Source: Fomes fomentarius
Taxonomy: Eukaryota > Basidiomycota > Agaricomycetes > Polyporales > Polyporaceae
DNA length: 64,000 bases
Direction of reading: 5' to 3'
NCBI GenBank assembly: GCA_022606135.1
Contig: JABYQN010000002.1
Location: 2,852,001 to 2,916,000 of the forward strand
Shown here piece after piece: positions 22,891 through 32,871 of the stretch (its first letter is position 1; every line of letters begins with the position of its first letter). Both the position numbers and the translations under genes were made by a program. The notes beneath the pieces are model-generated. The model saw only the letters and a list, made by a program, of their open reading frames with translations. It was not told where the DNA came from and made no database searches.

Positions 22891-24259
22891 TCACGAAACC
22901 AGGATGAAAATTAGGAACTGCAGCTTCGTCAGAAAGGCTGTACCCTGCACGGATGGACGAGAGATAACTCACGAAGACGATTAGCACACCGAACACTTTC
23001 AACATCAGCCAACGGTTGCTAGAGATACTAGCATAGTACTTCAACAATTCGCGTTGCGCTCCGCTGACGTTCGATGCAATGTCCACGGTATCCGCGTCTA
23101 TACGCTGCACAGTTTCCCGCTGCTCCGCAACCATCTGTGCGAGTTGTGTGAAAATCTGGCCTAGTTCCGCGATAGTCGATTCGATGGACTCGATAGCAGT
23201 AGATCGCGTCTGTATGTGACTGTCCTGTAACGTTGCGCAATCGTAAGAACACCATTGAAACTCTCGTTGGTAGATGTACCTGTTGTTCAACAAGTTGCAT
23301 TTGCATGAACGCATCCCCGTTATGCGCGGCAGTTCCCTCCTCCGCAGAGCCGAGGTCGAGCGCGAGAATGTCACCATTTTGCGGTGTCGCACGTCCCTTG
23401 CCCTTCGTGTCAAGCCGCGACGTACCGAAAGTGCTACCGTCACCCATTGGGTCATGACGTTGTGTGTTCCCATACAGCAGTGAACCTTGTTTATACTATC
23501 AGGACAATGACCCACGATGATAAGGACCCGCATCTTACTTGTAGGTGCTTGTCCCGCAGCTGCTGACGTGGAATGCATGAACTGCTCGGTGCGGTCCTTG
23601 GACTCCTTCATGTTCTGCAGGCGCAATGTGGTATTGAGCTGATGAGAGCAAAGACACGTTCAGGATACGCACCTGGGTCCTGATTTCCAGCACGTCTTTA
23701 AAGGTCATGCTAGTATCTGCGAGCTTGCTCTGCAGAAGCATGACGACATTGTGGTTGTGCTCCTCCAACTGCTTGCCCTCCGCCGACTTTGAGCTCTGCA
23801 ACTTGCGCTGCTTGACATACGTCTGTAGCTGCGCTATCTGCTTGTTGATATTGGCAATGTCTTGCTTGATGATGTACGTGAGCTCCTATAGACCAACATC
23901 TTTTCAATTTCTTATGCTCGCCACACAGCTGGGACGACGCGACGCACGCTAATCTCGACAGGCCTATCGTCGAACAGCGTTTTGCGCTTGGCGACTGGGA
24001 GCGAACTGAACATGAGCTAAACCGACGCAGACAATGGCAACTCACGCTGCGCCAGCTTCCCCAGCTTCAATGTCGTGCTACTGATGTCCTTTCCGATGGC
24101 GGACGCCATCCTCGTAAACTCAGACTTGCTCCCTTCGCCTTTGCTCTGCTGCTGCAACAACCGCTGCTTCTGCTCCGCACCTCTCGCGGGAAAGGAGGAC
24201 CGGTTGTGGATCGACTCGACGCATGCGCGGAACTCGTTAGTGCGGTCTTGAACGGGCAT
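22891..24259 (-). CDS. SED5: syntaxin-5/Sed5 t-SNARE
   Basis: Golgi Qa-SNARE required for ER-to-Golgi and intra-Golgi fusion. Seven exons: 24259-24046, 23994-23948, 23885-23673, 23614-23539, 23485-23280, 23224-22973, 22917-22891 (344 aa). The N-terminus MPVQDRTNEFRACVESIHNR is the classical Sed5 opening that binds Sly1. The Habc region includes GKLAQLAKRKTLFDDRPVEI. The linker has SLLYGNTQRHDPMGDGSTFG, and the SNARE helix contains STAIESIESTIAELGQIFTQ. The last exon is only 27 nt and finishes the membrane anchor, WLMLKVFGVLIVFFLIFILVS; reading through its intron would give a longer tail without a membrane-like end, so the spliced model is preferred. Divergent from GPD1, convergent with NOP6. 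Confidence 0.93.
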
Positions 24260-24645
24260 TGTTATTTGAAGGAATAAGAATACGAAGTTAGGTGGGGAGA
24301 AAGGAGTGACAAGCAAGAGAGATAGCGCGGATAGGACGGACTCGCAGGACGCCAGTTGGCCGTTGGATTCTGTGTAGAGCGAGACTGCAGTGAACTGGTT
24401 GACGCGGCGGATCAAAGTCTCACGTGCCCTCTCAGCCCTCGGCTGCGCCGTAGCTCGCTTCGTACCTATTCCCAGCCATCAATATGCTCGTATAATTCAC
24501 TCTTCATTGCCAGCTTCTTGCCGGTTGGACAGGCTGAGGCCCGTGAAAAAGAAAGTCGTCGTAAGGATCACACCCAGAACGTCTAGATCATCATTTTGCC
24601 CTTCTTGGCCGTCTATTGCCCCAACGCGCACCTCGTGGCTGCCGT
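24260..24645. other. divergent promoter region, 386 bp
   Basis: Shared upstream space of SED5 (minus) and GPD1 (plus). No obvious TATA box on either strand and no repeat. Nothing coding. Confidence 0.5.
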
Positions 24646-26275
24646 ATGCTCCTCAGTTTAGCTCTCCCCGCGACGACGACGTTCAAGTGTGCTACTCGTG
24701 CTACTCTTCCTACTCGACTGCCTATACTTCGCGCACGTTTCAGCACACGCTCCGTCTCTCCCAGCGGCATCAGGATGCTCCCACACCAACAAAACGGCAA
24801 AAAGTCGAAGATCCTTGTCTTCGGAGCCGGCAACTTTGGTAGCTGTTTGGCAGATCACCTCGGAGACTCCTTGCACAATGTGTATATGTGGTCGCGCTCG
24901 GAGAGTCTGGTGAAGTATTTCAATCAACATCATCGTAACCCCGAGGCTCTCCAGGACCACCAGTTCTCGGAGTCAATTACTGCAATAGGCCCTGAGTTCC
25001 CTACGGCGAAACTGGTGCAGAATATGGATGTTTTGCTCTTTGCTATACCCACGGAAGGCGTGAGGTGCGTCTCCTTGTCACGGTTCGTTGCATAACGTTC
25101 GACGGGCATTCATTGAAATGTCCGGACGCAGGGAGACGCTCGCGGCACTGAAATCTACCCTCGAAGGCGGGAACGTCGTCCCCTTGCTGATCTTCGTCAA
25201 CAAAGGTATAGAAATCAAAACTCGTGCCCTTACACTCGAGATCATCGCGGATACTTGTGGTCCCGAAATTGCGAAGATCGCGACGTTTATTGTAAGCAAA
25301 TCGGCGCGCCCACTGCAAGCACTACATTAAATCACATCCGCAGTCTGGACCGTCATTCGCGAAAGAAAGTGAGCAGTTCTCGTCTATTATGAAGCTTCTG
25401 CTCAATGATCTACAGTCGTCAAAAGACAACCTACGTCCGTGTCTGTAGTGTCCTTGTCCGCAGAACACGCTCAACGGGCGTCGGAGGTATTTCACCAGCC
25501 TTGGTTCCGCTGGTGATTAACTCGAACCGTATCCGTACATTCCGTGAGCTAACTACAATTATGCTCGACTACAGCTACACCGGCGACGATCCCATTGGCG
25601 TCGAGTTGGCAGGTGCGTTGAAGAATGTGTATGCCATCGCCGCGGGCATTGCCGCGGGGTTGGGCTTTGAGAACAACACGCGAGCCAGTGAGTGCATTAC
25701 TTCGCACACTAAGGATGTCCTTTCTCAAGGTTCCATTCTTCCAGTGCTCATTACTAGGGGCCTTGCCGAAATGACCAGGATCGGAACAGCATATGGGGCA
25801 TCGCCGTTGACGTTCCTGAGTCTTGCCGGAGTCGGCGACTTGTTCCTTACATGCAGCTCGTCGACAAGTCGGAATTTCACCGTAGGGTATCGACTTGGGC
25901 AGGGCGAAAAATTGGAGTACATCATCAAGACGCTTGGCAGTGTAGCAGAGGGGGTGACGACAGCCAAGGGATTGAAGGCTATTGTGGACGACCTGGGAGT
26001 AGCTGCACCGATAGCATCAGGGGTGAGTAACATGGCTCCGTTGTCCATAAGCTCCTCACGAATGCACATGGCGGGAGCAGATGTATGACGTGCTGTATGA
26101 AGGTACGAGAACTAACCTTACTGAACGTGGTGATGGTGACCCAGATGGGCTGGCAGGTCGAGACATCAAGGAACGGGCATCTGAGCTGCTCTCCTTGCCA
26201 GCGTCGCCGGAGCTGGATCTGTCTGTTGAGAGCGGGAGGCCTGCTAAACGGCTGATGGAGAAGCTCGGGCTGTAG
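24646..26275 (+). CDS. GPD1: NAD-dependent glycerol-3-phosphate dehydrogenase
   Basis: Reduces dihydroxyacetone phosphate to glycerol-3-phosphate, for glycerol (osmoadaptation), redox balance and lipid precursors. Eight exons: 24646-25064, 25132-25291, 25344-25368, 25416-25512, 25575-25687, 25745-26022, 26081-26102, 26145-26275 (414 aa). Motifs: [58 protein letters not shown] with the catalytic Lys, and [20 protein letters not shown] then [18 protein letters not shown]. Residues 1-43 before the second Met (ATG 24775) have six Arg, one Lys and no acidic residue, with RARFSTRS near the end, like a mitochondrial presequence. The last intron (26103-26144, 42 nt) is in frame and stopless; splicing gives [20 protein letters not shown], which fits the family better. 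Confidence 0.94.
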
Positions 26276-26776
26276 AGTGATGGTTAAGTGCACTGTGTAA
26301 GACCATACAATCTATAGAACGAGTAACACTACCTGGTTAGCTGCTGTAATGGACAGCGTGCTGACGACCCGGCCGGAGCCTGGCAGGGACATATGTAATG
26401 GGACGTGCGTGAGGACGCATCACCGATGACGGAGCCGGGGCCGACGGACGAGACTGGGAGCGGAAAATGGGCGGGAGGCGGTTGGCTGGGCCGGACTGGG
26501 AAGAATCAGATGACGGAGAGGGCGTCAGGTCGAACCACGCCTGCCATATCCGGACTGATAATCAGAGCGCGATTATCTAATCCAATTTTTTCCGAGTGAG
26601 CGCAGTGGCGGATGTGGCTGCTCGCCGTGCCCCGGTCCTGCGTTCAAAATTCTTGCTGCTCATCTGTCTCGTCTCGTCTCTTTTGAGTTCTGCCTTCTGC
26701 CATTAGTCCCTCCTTCCACGCCGGCTTTCGACATCCATCCGACTTCCCCGCTCCTTTCAACGCGCCTCAGCCCACC
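26276..26776. other. intergenic gap, 501 bp
   Basis: Between GPD1 and the ankyrin/CCCH gene, both on plus. It contains a purine-rich, GC-rich stretch at about 26360-26550 followed by a pyrimidine-rich leader (26640-26775) typical of a fungal core promoter. No gene seen. Confidence 0.5.
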
Positions 26777-28977
26777 ATGGTATCCCCGCTCTGGAAGGCT
26801 TGCTCTGACGGTCATGTCGAGACCGTAGTCGAACTTCTGAAGGATGCTACCCAGGTTGATGTCGAGGTTAAAGGTACGTCTAGCGTTAGTCTATTCCGTC
26901 AATTTTTTCATTGCATCCCTCCTTGTTATCCACGTCTTTTATTGACACGTCTCGTCACAAGATCACACCGGCGTTACTCCCCTCATCGAGGCAGTGAAGA
27001 ATGGCCACGTAGCGGCCGTACGTATCCTTCTGGACAAAGGTATGTAGCCCATATATTATTACCGCCGTACTATATGCGCTCGGACTGATGACTCGATTTG
27101 TTCCGCAGGAGCCGATCCCACGAACCCGTCCAACCAAGGCCCTCCGGAATCATACACCGCAGACCCAGTCATCTTAAGTTTGCTCTCAGCGGCCAAAGCA
27201 AAAATAGGGCAACAATCCGCGATGCAGTCCGATGGTGCCTACAACCAAGAACAACTGACAGATGGCAGCAACCCCGACCCAGCTGCCAACGGCTACTACC
27301 CACCTCCCCCTGGCCCCTACTACTACCCTCACATGCAGGCACCTCCACCCATGATGCCCGACGGTACAGTTCCCTACTATATGCCTCCACCGCCCATTCC
27401 GACCGATCAAAACCCGAACGGCTTTGGGAATCTTCCCCCTCCGGACGTGGCTCGTATGATCCCGTGCAGATACTACCCTGCTTGCCGCTATGGTCCCTCG
27501 TGCATGTTTGCTCATCCGACGGGTCCGTATATGCAAGGACCTCCTCCACCGCCTGCTCAGTACCCAACCACATACGATTCCATTAGCCCTGCTACGTACC
27601 CACCACCGACCTACTACCCGGTGCCTCCCACGTCTTACGGTCCTTCGCCGAACGGTGCTCCAGTGAATCACTTCTCCCCGCCCCCACAGCTTGCGCACAC
27701 CAGATCCGGTTCCGAAGCTGTTTCCCCCGCGCAAGGGCCTTTCAGCCCTGTCAACGGGCAGCCCGCCGTCCCATACGGTGTGGTTTCGCCTGTGTCCCCC
27801 ACATATGGCCACCCCGCACCCATGCCGATCCCTGTGTCCGTTCCTCCTCTGCCACCACTCCAGACTAGTCCGATTTCTGCCCAGTCTCCTCCACCTCCTA
27901 CCATGTACACCCCCATCTCCCCGAGCGTGCAGGGCGTCGCGCCGCCGTATGCCATTACTTCACAGTATATGCCGCAACCGCTGCCTGTGAATGGTGAAAT
28001 CGCAGACGTTATTTCCCCGAAGTCGCCCACTCAAGGACAACCACACGTCGATGGCTACAGTCACGGTCCGATCCTGAGGGAAATGAATCATCACCGACGA
28101 GGTGGCGCACGCAGACCATCGTTCGGTGGGCGTGGGGGCAAGCCGCCCTGTCTCTTCTTTCCCTCGGGACGTTGTAGAAACGGGTACGTTACTCGGTTCT
28201 ATGTCCACCTTTAGGCGCTTATCCGTCTTGCTCCAGGGACGATTGTCGTTTCCCTCACATCCTTCCTGGTGAGGGCTCGGCAAACTATCACACGTCGCAT
28301 TTTCCCGCGCGGGGAGGTCATAGGCCACGCCCTCCCTTTCACGGTAATGGTGTGGCCACTTTGGAGGAGAAATTTGCCTCCCTGACGACCCAAGAGGTAC
28401 GCTCATAATGGTTGTCACTCTATGCGTACGCATACTGATGACAAGTCTGCAGGAGAAACCTCCCATCCACACCCGAAATGGTACTGGCGCCAGTACCACT
28501 GATTCCAGCCGATCGCAGTCCGTGGAGCCTGGCCAGAAGGGCCGTGCACCGTTCAAGCCTAATCATCTTGTCAACAACGGGGTTCGTCCGGGAGGCAAAT
28601 TTGGGCCTCAGAAGCCTCAGCGAGTTCCCAGCGCGGATGAGTTCCCTGTTCTTGGTGGGGCACCCTCGTCTCGAGCGAGCTCCAATGGTGCGACAACACC
28701 GGGTTACTCCGGTCCTACGGCTGCCCAGGTTCTTCAGGCTCCTCCTCCACGTAAGGAGGTCCACACCCGAGGCAGCACTCCTGACCTGCTCGCGTCAGCA
28801 ACGGCGTCCAAGGTACGTACAAGGATAATTAAAGAGCCTGATGATCTTGAAAATTTACATTTGAATGGGCAGCCGGAGGTGAACGGAGTCATTCATGAGC
28901 ATGTCAACAAGCTCTCTTTCGCCGCTGCGGCAACAGCCGTTCCCGGTACCGTGAAAGAGGTCTCTGTGTCTGCCTAA
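26777..28977 (+). CDS. ankyrin-repeat protein with two CCCH zinc fingers
   Basis: Predicted RNA-binding protein, 644 aa, five exons: 26777-26873, 26962-27039, 27109-28183, 28237-28396, 28453-28977. Two ankyrin repeats open the protein: SPLWKACSDGHVETVVELL and TGVTPLIEAVKNGHVAAVRI. Then come a Pro/Tyr-rich segment, a first CCCH finger CRYYPACRYGPSCMFAH (C-x5-C-x5-C-x3-H), a second long Pro-rich segment, and a second finger CLFFPSGRCRNGDDCRFPH (C-x7-C-x5-C-x3-H) after a GGRGG box. The C-terminus has KPQRVPSADEFPVLGG. CCCH fingers usually bind AU- or A-rich RNA; the exact role here is not known. A further 60-nt stopless stretch at 28813-28872 has GT and AG ends and may be an optional intron. Confidence 0.85.
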
Positions 28978-29558
28978 AAGGGACTAATTCTGTCCTCGGC
29001 ATCCGTCTCTGCACTGTCGTCCTGCTTGTCGATGTTGCATTTGTTTTCCCGTCTCTCATCGGGCTCTAGTGTATTCTATATCATCTCTGGCTCTCCTGCT
29101 TGTCCATAGTCCATACATAGCGTGAGGACTTGCTCCTACAGCTGACCCGACACTCTCATATGCACGTCTGGACCCACCACTCCGCCACTCGCGTACACAG
29201 TATCTATCAACCAATCCTCCATTCTGCAGTGTCCTCTCACCCATATTTAGATGCCAACCACACATCATCATCTTGTTTATCGCTTCGTTCTTCTCCATGT
29301 TGTCTCATGCACACAAAAGCACACGTATTCGACACCGATCTGCCTATCATAGCATCATCATATCTATGTCGTAGCTATACTTCTCACCAAGTACTTTACA
29401 CACTGGCTATTGGCGCCCCCGGACTCTGCTGTCGCTAGCTCATATTGATACACTTGAAGAATTCTACGTCTCACACTGCTCCGCCGGGCTCTGCTGCCCA
29501 TGACCCACGGTTTTAGGAACTTCTGCATCTGCACCGCGCAGATGATCTCCTCTCCTTC
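28978..29558. other. convergent 3' intergenic region, 581 bp
   Basis: Lies between the stops of the CCCH gene and ADE5,7. It is pyrimidine-rich on the plus strand and has no credible frame, repeat or RNA gene. Confidence 0.5.
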
Positions 29559-32433
29559 TCAACTCCAGGCGCTGAGATTCCTCATCTCGACGCCACTCTT
29601 AGCAGTCACCTCACCAATTCGATATACCGTTTTCTCGCCCGCACGCTGCAGCGCTTCGACCGCACGGCTCTCCATGTCCCGCGCGACCACGAGGACCATG
29701 CCCAGGCCGTTATTAAACGTCCGCGCCATTTCGTGCGGCTCGACGTCCCCGTGCTTCATCAGGAAGTGGAAGACCGGGGGCAGATCCCACGTTGATGCAT
29801 CGATAAAGCATCCCGTGCCTTTGGGCAGCACGCGCGGAATGTTCTCCACGAAGCCGCCGCCGGTGATGTGCGACATGCCCTTCAGCAGGCCCGCCTGCGC
29901 CACGGGGAGCACGCTTTTGATGTAGATGCGTGTTGGTTCGAGGAGCGCGCGTCCGAGGGATACCTCCGTGTCCCATGGGCAGTGGTCAGTGTAGGAGATC
30001 CCTGCGCGTTCGACCACCTTGCGCACGAGCGAGAAGCCGTTGGAGTGCAGGCCGGAGGAGGGGAGACCTAGGAGGACATCGCCGGGCGCGATGTTATCCC
30101 GCGGGAGGATGTGGTCGCGCTCGACCGCACCGACGGCGAAACCGGCAAGGTCGTAGTCATCTGTTGAATCAGCGAAAATGCGTCCGTTAGAGTCGACGGA
30201 CAACGTGGTATGCATTAATGACATGGAAGTGGACGCACCACCGTGATACATGCTGGGCATCTCAGCGGTTTCCCCGCCAATCAGGGCACACCCAGCCTGC
30301 ACGCAGCCGTCCGCGATGCCCTTGATGACTTGCGCCGCAGTGTGAACGTCGAGTTTGCTGCACGCAAAGTAGTCGAGGAAGTAGAGTGGTTCTGCGCCTT
30401 GCACGAGCAGGTCGTTTACGGACATCGCGACCAGATCGATGCCTATATGATTAACAAATCAGCCATGGCGATCGAACGGCGAACGTTGGAATGAAAACGT
30501 ACCGACAAAGTCGTGCAGACCCACTTCCAGCGCAATACGTAACTTCGTGCCGACTCCGTCCGTTCCGCTGACGAGAACGGGATCTTTGTAGCCGGTGGCC
30601 TTCAGATCGAAGACACCTCCAAAGCCACCGATCTCAGCATCTGCGCCGGAACGACGCGTTGCTCGGACGTAGGGCTTAATGGCCTCGACTAATGCGTTAC
30701 CTGCATCCACAGAAACACCTGCCTGTGCATAAGTCAAGCCCTTGGGAGCTTGGGCCTGTGCGGAGAGTGTTCTAGGAACGTGAAGAGTCGGTCGAACCAC
30801 TCATGAACAGAAGGATGGACGATGGTTACTACCTGTGAGCAATATCGCGCCGGAACACCTTGCCTTCGAACGTAATGTTGGAGACTCCGGCATATGCAGT
30901 ATCTAGCGCTTGCCGCAGTGTTGGAGCAAACGCGGAGACACACAGGACACGACCCCCAGAAGTGACTGTTTTGCCGTTGACGGTGGAAGTGCCAGCATGG
31001 AATGCCACCACATCTGCGAGCTCCGTCAACATGCCATATCAACAGTATAGAAAGATAACGATGTATCCGCACCGGTTGGCAAGTGGCCGATAGTGATCTC
31101 CTTCCCCTTAGCATAGCTACCTGGGTAACCCTGAGAGGCAAGCACGACGGATACACCGTAACCTTCCCTCGTTTTCATCGCTACTGAATCGAGACGGCGT
31201 TCCACGCATGCCTACGGCAATGTCGACGTGAGATATTGTTTACTGAGAGAAACGAGGTTCGTACTAGTAGAATTGCAGCCAAATCGGTTCCCGGATCCAA
31301 GAGCAAGACCAGGGCTTCAGTCTCGGGATCGCCAAAGCGTACGTTATACTCAAGGACTTTGGGCCCGTCCTCAGTGATCATCAGTCCAGTGAATAACAGC
31401 CCAACGAACGGGTATCCTGGTAAAGTATGTTTGACATTCCCATGGACGCGGAGAACGGGGTTACGTACCCTCTCTCCTCATGCCATTGATCGTGGGCTGC
31501 AGGACTTCCTTAAGGATCCTGTCCATGATCTCAGGCATTGCTACCGGTGCTGGAGCGTAGGCACCCATGCCGCCAGTGTTAGGACCAGTGTCACCCTCTC
31601 CTATACGCTTGTGATCTTGTGCGGCGGGCAAGGCGGCGATCGCATATCCGTCTGAGAAAGCCAACACGGAGACTTCTGGGCCAATCAAAAGCTCCTCGAC
31701 AACAACTTCGCTGCCTGAGATGAAGAAAATATATTCTCAATGACGTGTGATGTACATGGATCGCGAGGTCGCAAACCTGCCGCCCCAAAGACATTGTCGA
31801 CCATGATCTCCTTGAGACCGGAGATGGCCTCGTCCACAGTCTCAGGCAAAAGCACACCCTTGCCCGCGGCCAAACCGCTTGCCTTCAGAACGACTTTGAA
31901 TCCGCAGCTGCGCACATACTCGATGGCTTGGTCGACCTCAGAAGCTTGAAATATCTTGAACTTGGCGGTAGGAATCTTGTGACGGTCCATGAACGCTTTG
32001 GAGAACGCCTTCGATCCTTCCATGCGCGCCGCCAGTGCAGTCGGTCCAAATACCGGGATACCCACTTCACGGGGTCAGAGCAATCATGCACACTGGCGGA
32101 TGACTGTACCTTTGCGGAAGTAGGCCTCAATACCATCTACCAAAGGTTGTTCTGGACCCGGGAGTACGAGGGAAACCTAACAGAACACACGGTTTCATTC
32201 AGAGATTTCGCAGGTGTGTTTTGCGCGCCCACCTCATGTTCTACTGCAAATTGTACAAGTGCTGGAAAGTCGGAAGGAGAAAGATCGATGTTAGTGGTTT
32301 TCGACTCGAGCGAAGTGCCTCCATTTCCGGGACAGACGAAGATCTTGTCTACGAGCGCCGACTGGGAGAGCTTCCAAGCCAGGGCGTGCTCGCGTCCTCC
32401 GCTGCCGATGATAAGGATTGCGAGCGGGGCCAT
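29559..32433 (-). CDS. ADE5,7: bifunctional GAR synthetase / AIR synthetase
   Basis: Catalyses steps 2 and 5 of de novo purine synthesis (phosphoribosylamine-glycine ligase and phosphoribosylformylglycinamidine cyclo-ligase). Ten exons: 32433-32233, 32176-32110, 32064-31777, 31714-31469, 31416-31265, 31211-31073, 31013-30833, 30771-30503, 30442-30239, 30160-29559; 782 aa, sum divisible by three. The GARS half has [20 protein letters not shown], the ATP-grasp part [14 protein letters not shown], and [18 protein letters not shown]. The AIRS half begins [20 protein letters not shown] and has [33 protein letters not shown], and [20 protein letters not shown], finishing with [16 protein letters not shown]. 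No GAR transformylase domain follows, as is usual in fungi. The 78-nt intron 30238-30161 is in frame and stopless. Confidence 0.96.
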
Positions 32434-32871
32434 GGTCGCGAGGGCGTCGGGCGAGGCGAGAGCTAGGCAGAAGACGAAGAAATGAAAGTAGTGCAAACTT
32501 TTTGACTCTGAGAGGCTGAAGTGGGACCCCAGGAATCCCGCGATAGACGCCTAGCTAGGCGCGGCCGGTCGCGCGAGCTCTCACACAGAGAACGTGGTAC
32601 CGTCTCTGAGTCTCCGCCGTCCACCTTCGTCCGGAACCATTCGACGCTCGTTTCTCCCTCCTCTCCTTCCTTCATGCCACATCTCTAGTACCCGCGCTTC
32701 TTGTCTTCAACTTCCCGCCCGACACGAACGACGCCCGACCCGTTCACGAACAGGCAAGTCCGGCGCTGTCGCTCTCTGTTTCGGCCAAGACTAGCCGCTT
32801 ACTCGACCCATACGACACTTAAGAGCATCTAGGTCCATCACCTCCTCAACACCCCTCCCCTCCCACGCGCG
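32434..32871. other. divergent promoter region, 438 bp
   Basis: Upstream of ADE5,7 (minus) and the 958-aa protein (plus). Contains a CT-rich tract on the plus strand near 32600-32690. No gene seen. Confidence 0.5.
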
